Assembly: GCF_017094505.1 (NCBI RefSeq)
Contig: NZ_CP064787.1
Span: 496,001-560,000 of the forward strand
Length of the DNA stretch: 64,000 bases
Reading direction: 5' to 3'
Source: Halapricum desulfuricans
GTDB lineage: Archaea; Halobacteriota; Halobacteria; Halobacteriales; Haloarculaceae
The translations under genes were made by a program, and so were the position numbers. The first letter of the stretch is position 1; each line of letters opens with the position of its first letter. Below the pieces are notes generated by a model. That model saw nothing but the letters and a program-made list of their open reading frames with translations, searched no databases and was not told the DNA's origin. Positions 19,018-28,131 of this stretch are shown piece by piece.

Positions 19018-20701
19018 CTGACTCACCCCCGTCGGCCACGGCACGACCAGCGTCGAACGACTCGAAGTCGACGCTGACGTCCGTGGGGTCGCGATCGCGG
19101 TTCATCGTGCTCGCGTGCAGCGCGTGGTTGAGCGTCGCCTGATCCAGTTGCTCGCCCCAGAGGGCGTGGCGCTGGCCCTTCCAGCGCTCCTGGTACAGTT
19201 CTTCGAGTGCGGCCCGCGCGGCCTCTTCGTCGTACTCGGGGTGGAGCTCCGCGGCGAGTCGATGCGAGCAGTTCCCGCCCTGACAGGTCCCCATCGAGGC
19301 GCGGGTCTGCTGGCGCACCGAGTTGAGGTCGGTGCCGGCGCTCTCGATGGCGTCCCGGATCTCGGCACGGGTCACGCCCTCACAATCACAGACGACGGGG
19401 TTGGGATCCGCTCCCGAGAGCACGTCGTCGTAGCGGCTGCCGAGTCGCTGCTTGTTCCGGCGAGCCAGCGGCGATCGCAGCCCGTAGCGGTCCATCGCGT
19501 CGCTCAGTATCGCACCGTCCTCGCTGCCCGGGAGCGGTTCGTCGGCAGTCCGGCACTCGGTGTCGACGCCCAGCCGGCCACAGACGTGATCGGCACAGTC
19601 CTCGGCCATCTTCCGGTAGGTGACGAACTTCCCGCCGACGACGGTCGTCAGGCCGGGCGTGTCGTCGCGCTCGTCGTGGTCGAGCACGAAGTAGTTCCGC
19701 GTGATCTGTTCGGTCTCCTCGGTGCCCGTTCCCGGCGGTTCGTACAGCGGACGCACGCCCCAGTACGATCGCAGGGTCCGGGCGTCCTCGAGGATCGGCG
19801 CCATCTTCGACATCTCCTCGATGAGGAAGTCCACCTCCGCTTTCTCTTCGGGGAAGTCCTCGGGGTCTTCGACCTCCTCGTCGGTCGTCCCGAGGATGGC
19901 CGTGGTCTCGTGGGGGACGATGATGTCCGCGTTGCCACGCGGCTTGCAGCGGTTGATCACCATGTCGACCTGCCGGACGTTCATGATGGTCATGACGCCT
20001 TTCGCCGGGATGACCTCGACATCGAGGTCGGCCATCGCACCGATCTCCCCGGCCCATGCTCCCGCAGCGTTGACGACGTGGTCGGCGTAGATCGCCTCGG
20101 TTTCCCCCTCGTTGCCGTGGACGCGACTCCCCGCCCCTGACTTGTGTTCGACCTCGACGCCGACGACCTCGCCGTCCTCGACGAGGAGGTCGGTCACCTC
20201 GGAGTGGGTCTCGATCCGTGCCCCGTGGTTCTCCGCGCTGACGGCGTTTGCGACACAGAGACGGAAGGGATCGATCGCCCCGTCGGGCACCTGTATCGCC
20301 CGTTCGAGGTCCTCCGAGAGGTACGGCTCCATCTCCAGGACCTCCTCGGCGGACAGCACCTCGACGGGAATGTCACACTCGCGACACCCCTCCAGTTTCT
20401 GCTGGAAGTACTCGTCGTCGTCCTCGGGCATCTGGACGAACAGCCCGCCGGTCATCTCGACGCAGTGGGAGGCGATGTCCCGGAGGATTCGGTTCTCCGT
20501 CATGCAGTCTTCCGCGCTGTGCTGGTCGGTGACGGCGTACCGGCCACCGCTGTGGAGCATCCCGTGCATCCGGCCGGACGTCCCGTGGGTCAGATTCCCC
20601 TGCTCCACGAGCGTCACGTCGACGCCACGCATCGCGAGGTCGCGCGCGATCCCGACGCCGGTCGCGCCGCCTCCGATGACGATCGTCGATGGTTTACTCA
20701 T
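19007..20701 (-). CDS. glpA: Glycerol-3-phosphate dehydrogenase catalytic subunit A
   Basis: A 564-residue FAD enzyme that oxidises sn-glycerol-3-phosphate. The Rossmann motif [19 protein letters not shown] begins at residue ~7. [19 protein letters not shown] is the family's substrate/FAD signature. A C-terminal BFD-like [2Fe-2S] domain ([11 protein letters not shown].., then CQGGNC, ~460-515) is present as in other GlpA. The start at 20701 rather than 20728 places the Rossmann strand at the N-terminus. Haloarchaea use this complex for glycerol catabolism. An AGTAT/ATACT dyad lies in the promoter region. Confidence 0.95.
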   Translation of the reverse strand: MSKPSTIVIGGGATGVGIARDLAMRGVDVTLVEQGNLTHGTSGRMHGMLHSGGRYAVTDQHSAEDCMTENRILRDIASHCVEMTGGLFVQMPEDDDEYFQQKLEGCRECDIPVEVLSAEEVLEMEPYLSEDLERAIQVPDGAIDPFRLCVANAVSAENHGARIETHSEVTDLLVEDGEVVGVEVEHKSGAGSRVHGNEGETEAIYADHVVNAAGAWAGEIGAMADLDVEVIPAKGVMTIMNVRQVDMVINRCKPRGNADIIVPHETTAILGTTDEEVEDPEDFPEEKAEVDFLIEEMSKMAPILEDARTLRSYWGVRPLYEPPGTGTEETEQITRNYFVLDHDERDDTPGLTTVVGGKFVTYRKMAEDCADHVCGRLGVDTECRTADEPLPGSEDGAILSDAMDRYGLRSPLARRNKQRLGSRYDDVLSGADPNPVVCDCEGVTRAEIRDAIESAGTDLNSVRQQTRASMGTCQGGNCSHRLAAELHPEYDEEAARAALEELYQERWKGQRHALWGEQLDQATLNHALHASTMNRDRDPTDVSVDFESFDAGRAVADGGESDGD

Positions 20702-21203
20702 CGGTTCTCGTCGGGACTTGGTAATCACTCCCCTTTAGTTTACTCACGCTACCCCAGTTACTGATAAAGAATAGTATTGGACATACTCAACTGTTCTGAG
20801 AGCCCAGCGTCTCGTTTCTCCGGGAACTTCCGCGCCGAGTCACGCGTTTTCACGGATCAGTTGCGATATTGATCGGGACGAGTAGTGGGCGATCGAGACA
20901 CAGTCGCGACCCAAAGGACAGATCATCGGACGGCACAGCGACAAACGCCGGCACGCGGGGAGAGCGAACGCCCGCACAACGGAGGTCACTGTCCGAACGG
21001 CAGGCGGACGTGCCAGTCAACGGCACACACGCAACCGTCATCCGCGTCAGGCGAGTATTGTACAGTATGAACGACACGAGACAGGGTCGATCTGACGAGG
21101 TCGGAGCGCGAGCGACGACATTCGGGGACGGCCCGGCCAGCAGTATCCGCGACGACGTTCGTACCAGTGCAGCCGAAGGTGCCACCGGCGTGCCCGGACG
21201 ACG
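20702..21203. promoter_or_regulatory. 502-base intergenic region between glpA and the multicopper oxidase gene
   Basis: No confident gene is seen here. For the minus-strand glp operon, a dyad AGTAT-N5-ATACT (20773-20787) lies next to an AT-rich TATA-like stretch (20763-20775), so it may bind a glycerol-responsive regulator. On the plus strand GTATTGTACA (~21054-21063) could be the oxidase promoter. A 46-residue ORF (21067-21207) ends in ATGA over the oxidase ATG, but its composition is not clearly coding. Confidence 0.5.
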
Positions 21204-22658
21204 ATGACCGGACAGCCATCGACGACGCGGCGACGGCTCCTGGGTGCACTGGGCGCGACCGGCCTCGGCGGACTCGCGGGCTGTACGGAAATCGGGGGGC
21301 TATCGAACGGGGACAGCGCCCCGACTGCCCCGACTGTGACGCCGCGCTCACCGCCATCGGGGCCGGCAGACTCCACTGAGACAGTCCGGGCGGCACCGGC
21401 ACAGGCGGCCAGCGGCCTGTCTCCGGACGCCTGGATCTACAACGAGGGGTTGCCCGGGCCCGAGCTTCGGGTCCCCGAGGGCGACGTGTTGGAGGTCGAG
21501 CTGGCGAACGATCTGCCCCGGGAGACGACAGTCCACTGGCACGGCGTGCCCGTGGCGAACCCGATGGACGGCGTCCCGGGCGTCACCCAGCAGCCGGTCG
21601 GGCCCGGCGAGTCGTTCACCTACCGGTTCCGTGCCGAACCGGCCGGGACGTACTTCTTCCACAGCCACGTCGGACTCCAGCTCGACCGGGGGTTGCTCGC
21701 CCCCCTGATCGTCGAAGAGTCCGACTCACACGTCGAGTACGACCGGGAGTACACGGTGGTACTCGACGACTACCTCGACGGAGCGCCCCAACCGCTCTAC
21801 GAGGGGGCCGACAGCGGCGGGCGCGGTCCAGGTATGGACGGGGGTGGTCCGGGCATGGGTGGCGGCCCCGGCACGGGCGGGATGATGGGAGACAGGCGAC
21901 CGCCGTACGCCGCGCTGCTCGCCAACGGTCGCCCGCCGAACGACCCCCAGACGTTCGACGTTCGCGAAGGCCAGCGCGTCCGATTCAGGTTCATCAACGC
22001 GAGCAGCGCGACGTACTTCCGGGTTGGACTGGGGGGTCACCCGATGACGGTCACGCACGCTGACGGCCGGCCGGTCGACCCGGTCGCTGTCGACTCGTTC
22101 CGTTTCGGCGCGGGCGAGCGCTACGACGCGGTCGTGGACGCGACGAACCCCGGAACGTGGGAGCTGCTTGCGACGGCTCTCAACGGGCGTGAATCGCCTG
22201 CCAGAGCGCTCCTGTCGTACGACGGGGACACCTCCGCGCCGGTCGCGCCGTCCGTCCCGAGACGGGAACTCTCTTACAGCGACCTCGTCGCACGCACGCC
22301 GATCGAGGGGCTCGATGGCAACCCGGACCGAACGTTCGATCTGACGCTCTCGGCGGGCCAGTCCGGGTGGCTGATCGACGGGCAGGCGTACCCGGACGCC
22401 GACCCCCTCCGGATCAGAGAGGGCGAACACGTCAGGGTCACGATGCGGAATCGAAGCCCGGTCGTCCACCCGATGCACCTCCACGGCCACTTCTTCCGGG
22501 TCGGGAACGCGGTCAAGGACACCGTCGTCGTTCCCGGCCACATGGGGACGGTGACGTTCGACTTCCTCGCCGACAACCCCGGCAACTGGCTGTTCCACTG
22601 TCACAACCTCTATCACCTCGAATCCGGGATGGCCCGTCTCTTCCAGTATGTGGAGTAA
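21204..22658 (+). CDS. Tat-exported lipoprotein multicopper oxidase
   Basis: A 484-residue laccase/copper-efflux-type oxidase. The N-terminus has a Tat motif (TRRRLLGALGATGLGG) and a lipobox LAGC with Cys at ~28, so it should be a surface lipoprotein. Copper ligands are visible in order: HWHG (~112), HSH (~153), HPMHLHGHFF (~423-432) and HCHNLYHLESGM (~465-476), covering the type 1 and trinuclear sites. A Gly/Met-rich loop (~210-230) may bind Cu(I), as in CueO-like enzymes. Possible substrates are Cu(I), Mn(II) or phenols; the sequence does not decide. Confidence 0.93.
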   Translation: MTGQPSTTRRRLLGALGATGLGGLAGCTEIGGLSNGDSAPTAPTVTPRSPPSGPADSTETVRAAPAQAASGLSPDAWIYNEGLPGPELRVPEGDVLEVELANDLPRETTVHWHGVPVANPMDGVPGVTQQPVGPGESFTYRFRAEPAGTYFFHSHVGLQLDRGLLAPLIVEESDSHVEYDREYTVVLDDYLDGAPQPLYEGADSGGRGPGMDGGGPGMGGGPGTGGMMGDRRPPYAALLANGRPPNDPQTFDVREGQRVRFRFINASSATYFRVGLGGHPMTVTHADGRPVDPVAVDSFRFGAGERYDAVVDATNPGTWELLATALNGRESPARALLSYDGDTSAPVAPSVPRRELSYSDLVARTPIEGLDGNPDRTFDLTLSAGQSGWLIDGQAYPDADPLRIREGEHVRVTMRNRSPVVHPMHLHGHFFRVGNAVKDTVVVPGHMGTVTFDFLADNPGNWLFHCHNLYHLESGMARLFQYVE

Positions 22659-22767
22659 CTGACACTCTCTGAACTCAACGGTCGCATCGTACCCGTGCGG
22701 GTCGCACCGCGTGCCAGCGTCTCCCGCGGAACGCTTTTGCGGCGGAGACGCCTACGGTCGGACAACA

Positions 22768-23211
22768 ATGGGTATCGGCGGCTCGGACATGTACCGACAG
22801 CAGATCCTCGATCACTACAAGAATCCCCGCAACTACGGGGAGATCGAGGATGCGACGTTCACGCACGTCGGCGAGAACCCGATGTGCGGCGACACCATCG
22901 AGATGGACGTGGTCCTCGACGACGACGAAGACACCATCGAGGCAGTCGCGTTCCGCGGGGACGGCTGTGCAATCTCGCAGGCCGCGGCCTCGATGCTCAG
23001 CGAGCGACTCCCGGGAACCTCGATCGAGGAACTGCGGGAGATGGACCGCGACGACATCATCGACATGCTCGGCGTCGAGATCTCGCCGATGCGGGTGAAA
23101 TGCGCAGTCCTGGCCGAGAAAGTCGCCCAGGACGGGGCGGAGATCTACCTCGGCGAGAAAGACCTCGACAAGACGCGAACCGAAAGCGACGATCCGGACG
23201 TTCCCGAGTAG
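22768..23211 (+). CDS. Fe-S cluster assembly scaffold SufU/IscU family
   Basis: A 147-residue scaffold on which [Fe-S] clusters are built before transfer. It begins MGIGGSDMYRQQILDHYKNP and has the three family cysteines in PMCGD, GDGCAIS and VKCAV, plus the Asp of CGD. The ATG at 22768 is chosen because family members start here; the in-frame codon at 22711 adds unrelated residues. No cysteine desulfurase lies adjacent. The last ~74 coding bases and the stop are part of an 87-bp duplication (see 23137-23419). Confidence 0.92.
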   Translation: MGIGGSDMYRQQILDHYKNPRNYGEIEDATFTHVGENPMCGDTIEMDVVLDDDEDTIEAVAFRGDGCAISQAAASMLSERLPGTSIEELREMDRDDIIDMLGVEISPMRVKCAVLAEKVAQDGAEIYLGEKDLDKTRTESDDPDVPE

Positions 23212-23419
23212 GACCGCTGGCGATGCCGACGGCGAGCCAGCGGGTCGTTTTGTACTAAATTTTGCGACGAGTGGTTCCCCGCAGTGAGCGGCGTAGCCGC
23301 GAACGAGGAAACCCGAGGAGTAAAATTTAGGTGCGGAGATCTACCTCGGCGAGAAAGACCTCGACAAGACGCGGACCGAAAGCGACGATCCGGACGTTCC
23401 CGAGTAGGACCGCTGGCGA
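23137..23419. repeat. 87-bp direct repeat of the scaffold gene 3' end
   Basis: Bases 23137-23223 recur at 23333-23419 with one difference (A23178 versus G23374). The repeated unit includes the last 24 sense codons of the scaffold gene, its TAG and 12 following bases. The copies are separated by 109 bp that hold a 76-bp hairpin element. The near identity suggests a recent segmental duplication, perhaps linked to insertion of the hairpin element. The second copy has no start codon of its own and is taken as a non-coding remnant. Confidence 0.9.
23255..23330. repeat. 76-bp MITE/REP-like hairpin element
   Basis: CTAAATTTT (23255-23263) is exactly inverted as AAAATTTAG (23322-23330). Inside, an imperfect stem continues toward a central GCGGC-gta-GCCGC hairpin, so the whole element can fold into one long hairpin. 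It carries no ORF. It sits between the two 87-bp copies of the scaffold 3' end, which could represent an unusually long target duplication or a recombination scar. Confidence 0.7.
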
Positions 23420-23435
23420 CGGTCCCGAGCGACGG

Positions 23436-23828
23436 TCACCGCTCCGGCGCGGTGACGACGTCCGCCTCTTGCTCGCCGTGTTCGATCGCTACGCTGTGGT
23501 GGGTGTGGCGAGCGTGTGTCTCGGCCCAGCGTCTGGCGGCGCTCTCCTCGAGACGTTCGACGGTCTCCGGACACTGTCGACAGCTCGCCTGCCAGGTCGA
23601 GATTCCGTCGGGGAAGTGGCCGGTGTGGCGGTGATGGTCCAGCGCGAACTGCTGGACAGCCTGATTACCGACGGCCAGTTCGTCGAGTTCGTACGCCAGA
23701 TCCCAGGACCGGCCACAGCGCTCGCAGGTGATCGTGGGCGTGTCGTCGATCTCGTCGTGCCCGGCCACGCCGTCGGGCTCGTGGCGTCCGGGCGCGTCCT
23801 CAGGCTGGCGATCGGAGTCGTCCGTCAC
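23436..23828 (-). CDS. Zinc-finger-like hypothetical protein
   Basis: A 130-residue acidic, His-rich protein. It has one CxxC pair in TCERCGRSWD (~35-40) and a second pair in SCRQCPE (~82-87), which together could bind zinc. The stretch between is rich in His (DHHRHTGH), as is ARHTHHS near the C-terminus. Acidic composition and codon usage support it as a real gene. No family is recognised with certainty. It is convergent with the duplicated scaffold region. Confidence 0.7.
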   Translation of the reverse strand: MTDDSDRQPEDAPGRHEPDGVAGHDEIDDTPTITCERCGRSWDLAYELDELAVGNQAVQQFALDHHRHTGHFPDGISTWQASCRQCPETVERLEESAARRWAETHARHTHHSVAIEHGEQEADVVTAPER

Positions 23829-23993
23829 GTCCGTCCGTCGTGGCTCCAGGCTCTTCTCGCTTTGGACGGTCCGGTCTATTCATCAGAGGAGTGAAAGTAC
23901 GGTGCTGGCTACTTGCACTGAGACTGACGGCGATACGTTCGGAATGACATTCGGCACGTCGCCGTGCTGAATCAGTTGGCATCGCTGCCGGTA

Positions 23994-24030
23994 TGAGAGT
24001 GGCCGTTGACCCCCACCGTCGCAACTCTCA
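23994..24030. terminator. Hairpin after the PAP2 gene
   Basis: TGAGAGT (23994-24000) pairs perfectly with ACTCTCA (24024-24030), 18 bases beyond the PAP2 stop in the minus-strand direction. It could act as a 3' stem. Between 23829 and 24047 no gene is seen. Confidence 0.3.
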
Positions 24031-24047
24031 CGGACGGGTGGTTCGAA

Positions 24048-24734
24048 TCAGTCGCCTCGAACGCCGTCGACAGGTGCCGGTTCCCGACTGTCTTCGAGGT
24101 GCGCTTGCACGACCGGGAGCGCGACGTAACAGCCGTACGCGAGCGCGCCGCCGACGAGCAGGTCGCTCACCCAGTGGATCCCGAGGTACAGCGTCGAGAT
24201 CGCGATGAGACTGGTGGCGCTCCAGCTGACGAACTCGTACCCCCGCGGGGCGTGAAGCGACGCCGTTACCGCGAGCGCAAGGTGGAGACTCGGCATCGCC
24301 TTCTGGAGCGTATCGATGCTCGTCACGGCCGCGCCGACGATGCCGCTGTGTTCGTACAGCAGCGGCTCGACGCCCCCGATGGCATAGCCGGTAACACCGA
24401 CAGGGGCGAAATAGAACAGCGGCGTCGCCGCCAGGATGACGGCGGTGTAGGCCAGCGCGTATCTGACGTGTCGACTGCCGGGTTCGCGCTTGAGGGCGAC
24501 GTAGGTCAGCCCCAACAGCAGCGGGTAGAGTCCGACGTAGACGAGAACGAACAGCGTCGTGACGGCGGGATGGGTGACCTGCTGGAACAGTGAGACGAGA
24601 TCCCCCTCGAGCCCGTGCAGTACCGACGTCTGAACTGGGTGCGGCGTCACCTTCGACGCCACGCTTGCGATACCAGATGCGAGAAGTGGAGGGACAACGT
24701 ACCGCGCGTCGCGCACCCCGATCGAGATGTTCAT
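24048..24734 (-). CDS. PAP2-superfamily membrane phosphatase/transferase
   Basis: A 228-residue protein with about six membrane helices. The motif KAMPSLHLA (~145-153) supplies one catalytic His, and LGIHWVSDLLVGG (~185-197) the second His and the Asp, as in the PAP2/Aur1-like branch. The classical KxxxxxxRP motif is not clear, which fits the PAP2_3/Aur1 type. It probably acts on a lipid phosphate or phospho-headgroup at the membrane. It is transcribed alone, with an AT-rich region upstream of the ATG. Confidence 0.8.
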   Translation of the reverse strand: MNISIGVRDARYVVPPLLASGIASVASKVTPHPVQTSVLHGLEGDLVSLFQQVTHPAVTTLFVLVYVGLYPLLLGLTYVALKREPGSRHVRYALAYTAVILAATPLFYFAPVGVTGYAIGGVEPLLYEHSGIVGAAVTSIDTLQKAMPSLHLALAVTASLHAPRGYEFVSWSATSLIAISTLYLGIHWVSDLLVGGALAYGCYVALPVVQAHLEDSREPAPVDGVRGD

Positions 24735-24831
24735 CTCCGAGATCCCTGTCAGCTACATCTAACAGAATTGTAAATAATCTTGCGGTTTCGGTAGTCGAGC
24801 CCTGACGGCCCCGTTTCGGACATCGCCCGGG

Positions 24832-25731
24832 TCACGCGATTGCGAGTTCGGTTTCGACGTCGTCACCGGCGACGAGGTCGGCGACGATGTCAGTCTCGTC
24901 GGTTCGCTCGGCGTCGTTTTCAAGCAGTACGGTCTCGCTGGGGAACAGCGACTGGCCGACGACGAGTCCGTGTTCGCGGGCAGTCGACCCGGTTACTGTC
25001 AGGTAGACGCCCAGTCCGGCGTTCGCGACGGCTTTCTCCTCAGTCTGGCCCGCGTCGGGATAGGTGAACTCGACGCCGTCGAGCGCGTCGGTCCCGACGA
25101 CGGCCTCGACGAGACGTTCATACCGCGGCGAGATACACAGCGGTCCCGTGTAGTCTGCGACGAAGGATCGGTCGAGCGGCGTGTCACCGGCCGGAGCGAC
25201 ATCGGGTGTCGAGAGCAGCGTGTGATAGACTGTATCACCGAGACCGGTCCGGACCCGGACGTCGGTATCCATCGGATCGATGCGCTCGTTCACTGCCCCG
25301 AGGTCACCGAGCGGATCGGAGCGCAGTTCGACGACCTCTTCGAGGACGAGATCCGCGCTGTCGAACCCGAGCGCGAACTCGTGGGTTCGAAGCGCGCGAA
25401 ACGGTTCCTCACGCCCGACCAACCGGATGTCGACCTCGTCGGTCGGGATCGTCACGCTGTCGAACACGATCCGCCGGGGCATTCCGTCCCGGTCGTCACG
25501 GAGCAGCGAATACTCCGGCTCGGTCGGATCTGTCGCGTCGCTGTAGTCCGCGAGACGGTCGTAGACTCCCTCCTCGACCGACTGGTCGCCTTTCGTGATC
25601 GCCTTCTCGTAGCGCAGCGTCGAACTGATCCGGTCGGCCACTCCCGTGGCACCGGTTCGGTCGGCGATCCGTTCGAGCACCGCTTCGAGCGGCCGTCCCT
25701 TGCGCGGGACAGCGACGCTGACGGTCGTCAT
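24832..25731 (-). CDS. Conserved hypothetical, possibly HisG-like fold
   Basis: A 299-residue acidic soluble protein. The start VSVAVPRKGRPLEAVLERIA resembles the N-terminus of ATP phosphoribosyltransferases (HisG: a KGR-loop followed by a helix). The segment THEFALGFDSADLVLEEV matches the periplasmic-binding-type fold where HisG has its 'DIPTYVE..DLGITG' region. Key HisG residues are not clearly conserved, so it may be a non-enzymatic relative. No histidine genes lie nearby. The fold suggestion is tentative. Confidence 0.65.
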   Translation of the reverse strand: MTTVSVAVPRKGRPLEAVLERIADRTGATGVADRISSTLRYEKAITKGDQSVEEGVYDRLADYSDATDPTEPEYSLLRDDRDGMPRRIVFDSVTIPTDEVDIRLVGREEPFRALRTHEFALGFDSADLVLEEVVELRSDPLGDLGAVNERIDPMDTDVRVRTGLGDTVYHTLLSTPDVAPAGDTPLDRSFVADYTGPLCISPRYERLVEAVVGTDALDGVEFTYPDAGQTEEKAVANAGLGVYLTVTGSTAREHGLVVGQSLFPSETVLLENDAERTDETDIVADLVAGDDVETELAIA

Positions 25732-25776
25732 TGTCGGTTCCAGTACCGGGGCGGATAAAACGGGACCGGTTCGGCG

Positions 25777-27039
25777 CTAGTTGCCGCCGATGACCGACGA
25801 GAGCTGTTCGCGCCACTGTTTCAGGTCCTCGATCTCGGACTCGATGTCGTCGATGCGAGCGTCGACATCGTCGACGTCGCTGACGCGACTGTCGACGTCC
25901 TCGATGTCGTCCCGGAGCGAACCGATCTCGTCTTCGAGCGTCGAGAGGTGTTCGTCCATCCCGCTGACGTCGTCGCCGAGCGAGTCGACCTCCGAATCGA
26001 GCGATTCGACCTGCGAGTCCAGCGTCTCGGTCGTGTTCTCGATCTCTCCGACGGAACCTTCGACTTCCTGCACGGTGGCCTCGACGTTCCCGACGGTGTC
26101 TTCGACGCCGGACACACGATCGGAGACGTCCCCGACCTCGGTCCGGACCTCGTCGAGTCGCTCCTCGTTTTCCATCGTCATCCCCTGAATGCGGTCGAGT
26201 TCGTCCTCGAAGGACGTCAGGCGACTCCGGAAGTCCTCGATCAGCTGGTCGCCCGTCCCGTTCTCGGCGAGGAACTCCTCGAGCGCTTCGGTGTAGGCCG
26301 CCAGATCGCTGACCTCGCTCTGGAGGTGCTGGATCCTGGCGTCAGTCGCACCGCCGCCGGCGTCCGCCCCGTCCAGAGACAGTTCCTGTCTGAGTGCCCG
26401 GACGACGTCGTCGTCGACGGTCCCGTGGTGGATCTCCGCGAGCAGCGTCGTCGTCACGTTTGACTGGTCGAGCTCACCGCTGTCGGCCCCCTCGCCTGCG
26501 TCACCTGAACGTCCGGCCTGTTGTGCGTCCGGGTCGTTCGGGTCTTTCAGGTCGAGCGTCTCGATCTCGTCGTCATCCTCGTCCTCCAGTCCGGGCACGC
26601 TGTCGCTCTCGCCGGCGATCACGTCCTTGACGACGTCGGAACTGGACTCCTCGAGCACGTCGCCGCCTTCCTCGAGCGGCGGATCGACCTGTTCGATCGT
26701 CGGTTCCGTGAGGAACTTCTCGACGTCGTCGGTCCCCGTCGAGCGGATGCCGTAGACGGTCGTGTATTCGGAATCGGCCTCGATCTCCCGCTCGAACATG
26801 ATCTGCTGGCCGTCGATCGTCCAGTGCTCGCTGCCGTACTCCGGGTGGAAACCGAGGTCCTCGACCGCCACGTCCTCGGGGACGATATCGACCAGTGTGA
26901 TCGTCACTGGCTCCGAACGACGTGATTCGATCCGGAACGCGATCGCCGGCACGGGGAACTCGTCGGCCTCGAATCGCTTGGCCACGGCCACCCCGTCTGA
27001 CGACACCGTGACCGGATCGTACGTCTGTGAATCACTCAT
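25777..27039 (-). CDS. Long coiled-coil protein with N-terminal beta domain
   Basis: A 420-residue protein starting MSDSQTYDPVTVSSDGVAV. Residues ~1-110 look like a beta-sandwich domain. Residues ~110-200 are acidic and probably disordered. Residues ~220-410 form a nearly continuous coiled coil with V/L/I heptads and a short tail. The ATG at 27039 is preferred because the upstream extension is Arg-rich and non-haloarchaeal. It follows the ArlD/E-like gene by 110 nt on the same strand, suggesting it may belong to a motility-like or surface complex. No name can be assigned. Confidence 0.8.
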   Translation of the reverse strand: MSDSQTYDPVTVSSDGVAVAKRFEADEFPVPAIAFRIESRRSEPVTITLVDIVPEDVAVEDLGFHPEYGSEHWTIDGQQIMFEREIEADSEYTTVYGIRSTGTDDVEKFLTEPTIEQVDPPLEEGGDVLEESSSDVVKDVIAGESDSVPGLEDEDDDEIETLDLKDPNDPDAQQAGRSGDAGEGADSGELDQSNVTTTLLAEIHHGTVDDDVVRALRQELSLDGADAGGGATDARIQHLQSEVSDLAAYTEALEEFLAENGTGDQLIEDFRSRLTSFEDELDRIQGMTMENEERLDEVRTEVGDVSDRVSGVEDTVGNVEATVQEVEGSVGEIENTTETLDSQVESLDSEVDSLGDDVSGMDEHLSTLEDEIGSLRDDIEDVDSRVSDVDDVDARIDDIESEIEDLKQWREQLSSVIGGN

Positions 27040-27149
27040 GGTTCCATGTCGGTCGACCCATCGTATTAAAGTTACTTCCCGGTTCTCAGTCGCTGTTCTG
27101 GTCGCTAGTCGCTGTTCTGGTCGCCTCGGACGGCCGACCGTCCCGGCGG

Positions 27150-27638
27150 TCACTGCATCGCGGCCAGCTTGGCGATGTAGACGAGACTCAGCAGGTGGTC
27201 GTCGACGTCCAGTTGCGATCCGTCGCCGGCACCGGTCTCCTCGATGCCCATCAGGTACTCGTCCAGATCGGACTCGACGTCGTCGGTTATCCAGTCGATC
27301 GACTCGTAGTAATCCAGCGCTTCCCGTGCGCCCCGGAACCCGCCGTGGAGCAAAAGAAACTCGAGCCACTCGAAGAGCAGAAACTCCGCGGCCTGAACCT
27401 CCGGCAACGTCGACAGATAGGGCTTTGACGTATCGTCGCCGGCCATCAGCGGCATCAGTTCCCGATAGAGGCGCGCTCGAAACCCGTCGTCGGTCGCGGC
27501 CGACCCGCTCTCCAGCTCGCTCCACTCGAGGTTCGGCTCCGCGTCCGGGACCTCCTCGTCGGGGACCGAGCCTCGTTCGCGGTCGTGGGCCATCTTCCGC
27601 AACTCCTCGAGGTCGTAGTCCTTGGGGTTGATCGTCAT
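27150..27638 (-). CDS. Archaellum ArlD/ArlE (FlaD/E)-like protein
   Basis: A 162-residue protein resembling the conserved domain of FlaD/FlaE archaellum accessory proteins. It begins MTINPKDYDLEELRKMA and contains KPYLSTLPEVQAAEFLLFEW and the ending LDVDDHLLSLVYIAKLAAM, the two family hallmarks. In archaella, this domain helps build the cytosolic ring that links the motor to chemotaxis signals. The rest of the arl cluster is absent from this window, so the copy may serve a different machine with the downstream coiled-coil protein. The ATG at 27638 matches the family start. Confidence 0.78.
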   Translation of the reverse strand: MTINPKDYDLEELRKMAHDRERGSVPDEEVPDAEPNLEWSELESGSAATDDGFRARLYRELMPLMAGDDTSKPYLSTLPEVQAAEFLLFEWLEFLLLHGGFRGAREALDYYESIDWITDDVESDLDEYLMGIEETGAGDGSQLDVDDHLLSLVYIAKLAAMQ

Positions 27639-27820
27639 ACCTGCTGTGTAGATATTGCTGCTACCGCGTGTTAAATCTTCCACACCGGTCAGACGCCCGT
27701 CAGACGCGCTCTCGATAGTGAACCGTTTCGACCTGCTCCGCTGTCGATCTCCGTTGACAGAACCTGCAGTGTTCTTTCGTATCACACTATCTATAAGACG
27801 ACGCGTAGCGTAGTTTTCGC

Positions 27821-28105
27821 ATGGTTCAGAAATTGACCCTCTTCGAGGTACACTTGGACGATGCGCGACTCGGGACCAACGACATGCAGGAAGCGTCTGA
27901 CGCGGAGGCGGCCGGCACCGAGCGCCACGAGATCGGCGAGCCGGAGACGACTGCCCGGAAACCGAACGTCCGACGGCTCGTCGTGGCGAGTCTGGTCGTC
28001 TCGGTCGTCGTCTCGGCGATCGCCCGCCGGCTGTTCGCCGACGACGAACCGGCGGCGTCGATCGAGATCGACGAGACAGACGCGGAGCTCGACGTCGAGG
28101 CGTAG
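27821..28105 (+). CDS. Small single-pass membrane protein
   Basis: A 94-residue protein with an acidic N-terminal half and one membrane helix (VRRLVVASLVVSVVVSAI, ~50-67), followed by a short acidic tail. CTATAAG about 27-30 nt upstream of the ATG suggests a leaderless transcript. No family is recognised. It is convergent with the UbiA/lycopene-cyclase fusion gene. Confidence 0.65.
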   Translation: MVQKLTLFEVHLDDARLGTNDMQEASDAEAAGTERHEIGEPETTARKPNVRRLVVASLVVSVVVSAIARRLFADDEPAASIEIDETDAELDVEA

Positions 28106-28131
28106 CATTGTTTGACCCCTCGGTGCGCGAA

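Noticed and set aside
20869-21207. 112-codon ORF before the multicopper oxidase
   Set aside because: Its product is Arg/Ser-rich and not acidic, unlike real genes here. Only the last 46 codons with the ATGA overlap could be real, and support is weak.
23333-23406. Second copy of the scaffold gene end as a gene
   Set aside because: It has no start codon or upstream coding region; it is a duplicated fragment only.
24040-24060. GGTTCGAATC resembling a tRNA T-loop
   Set aside because: No acceptor, D or anticodon stems could be formed around it, and it runs into the PAP2 coding end.
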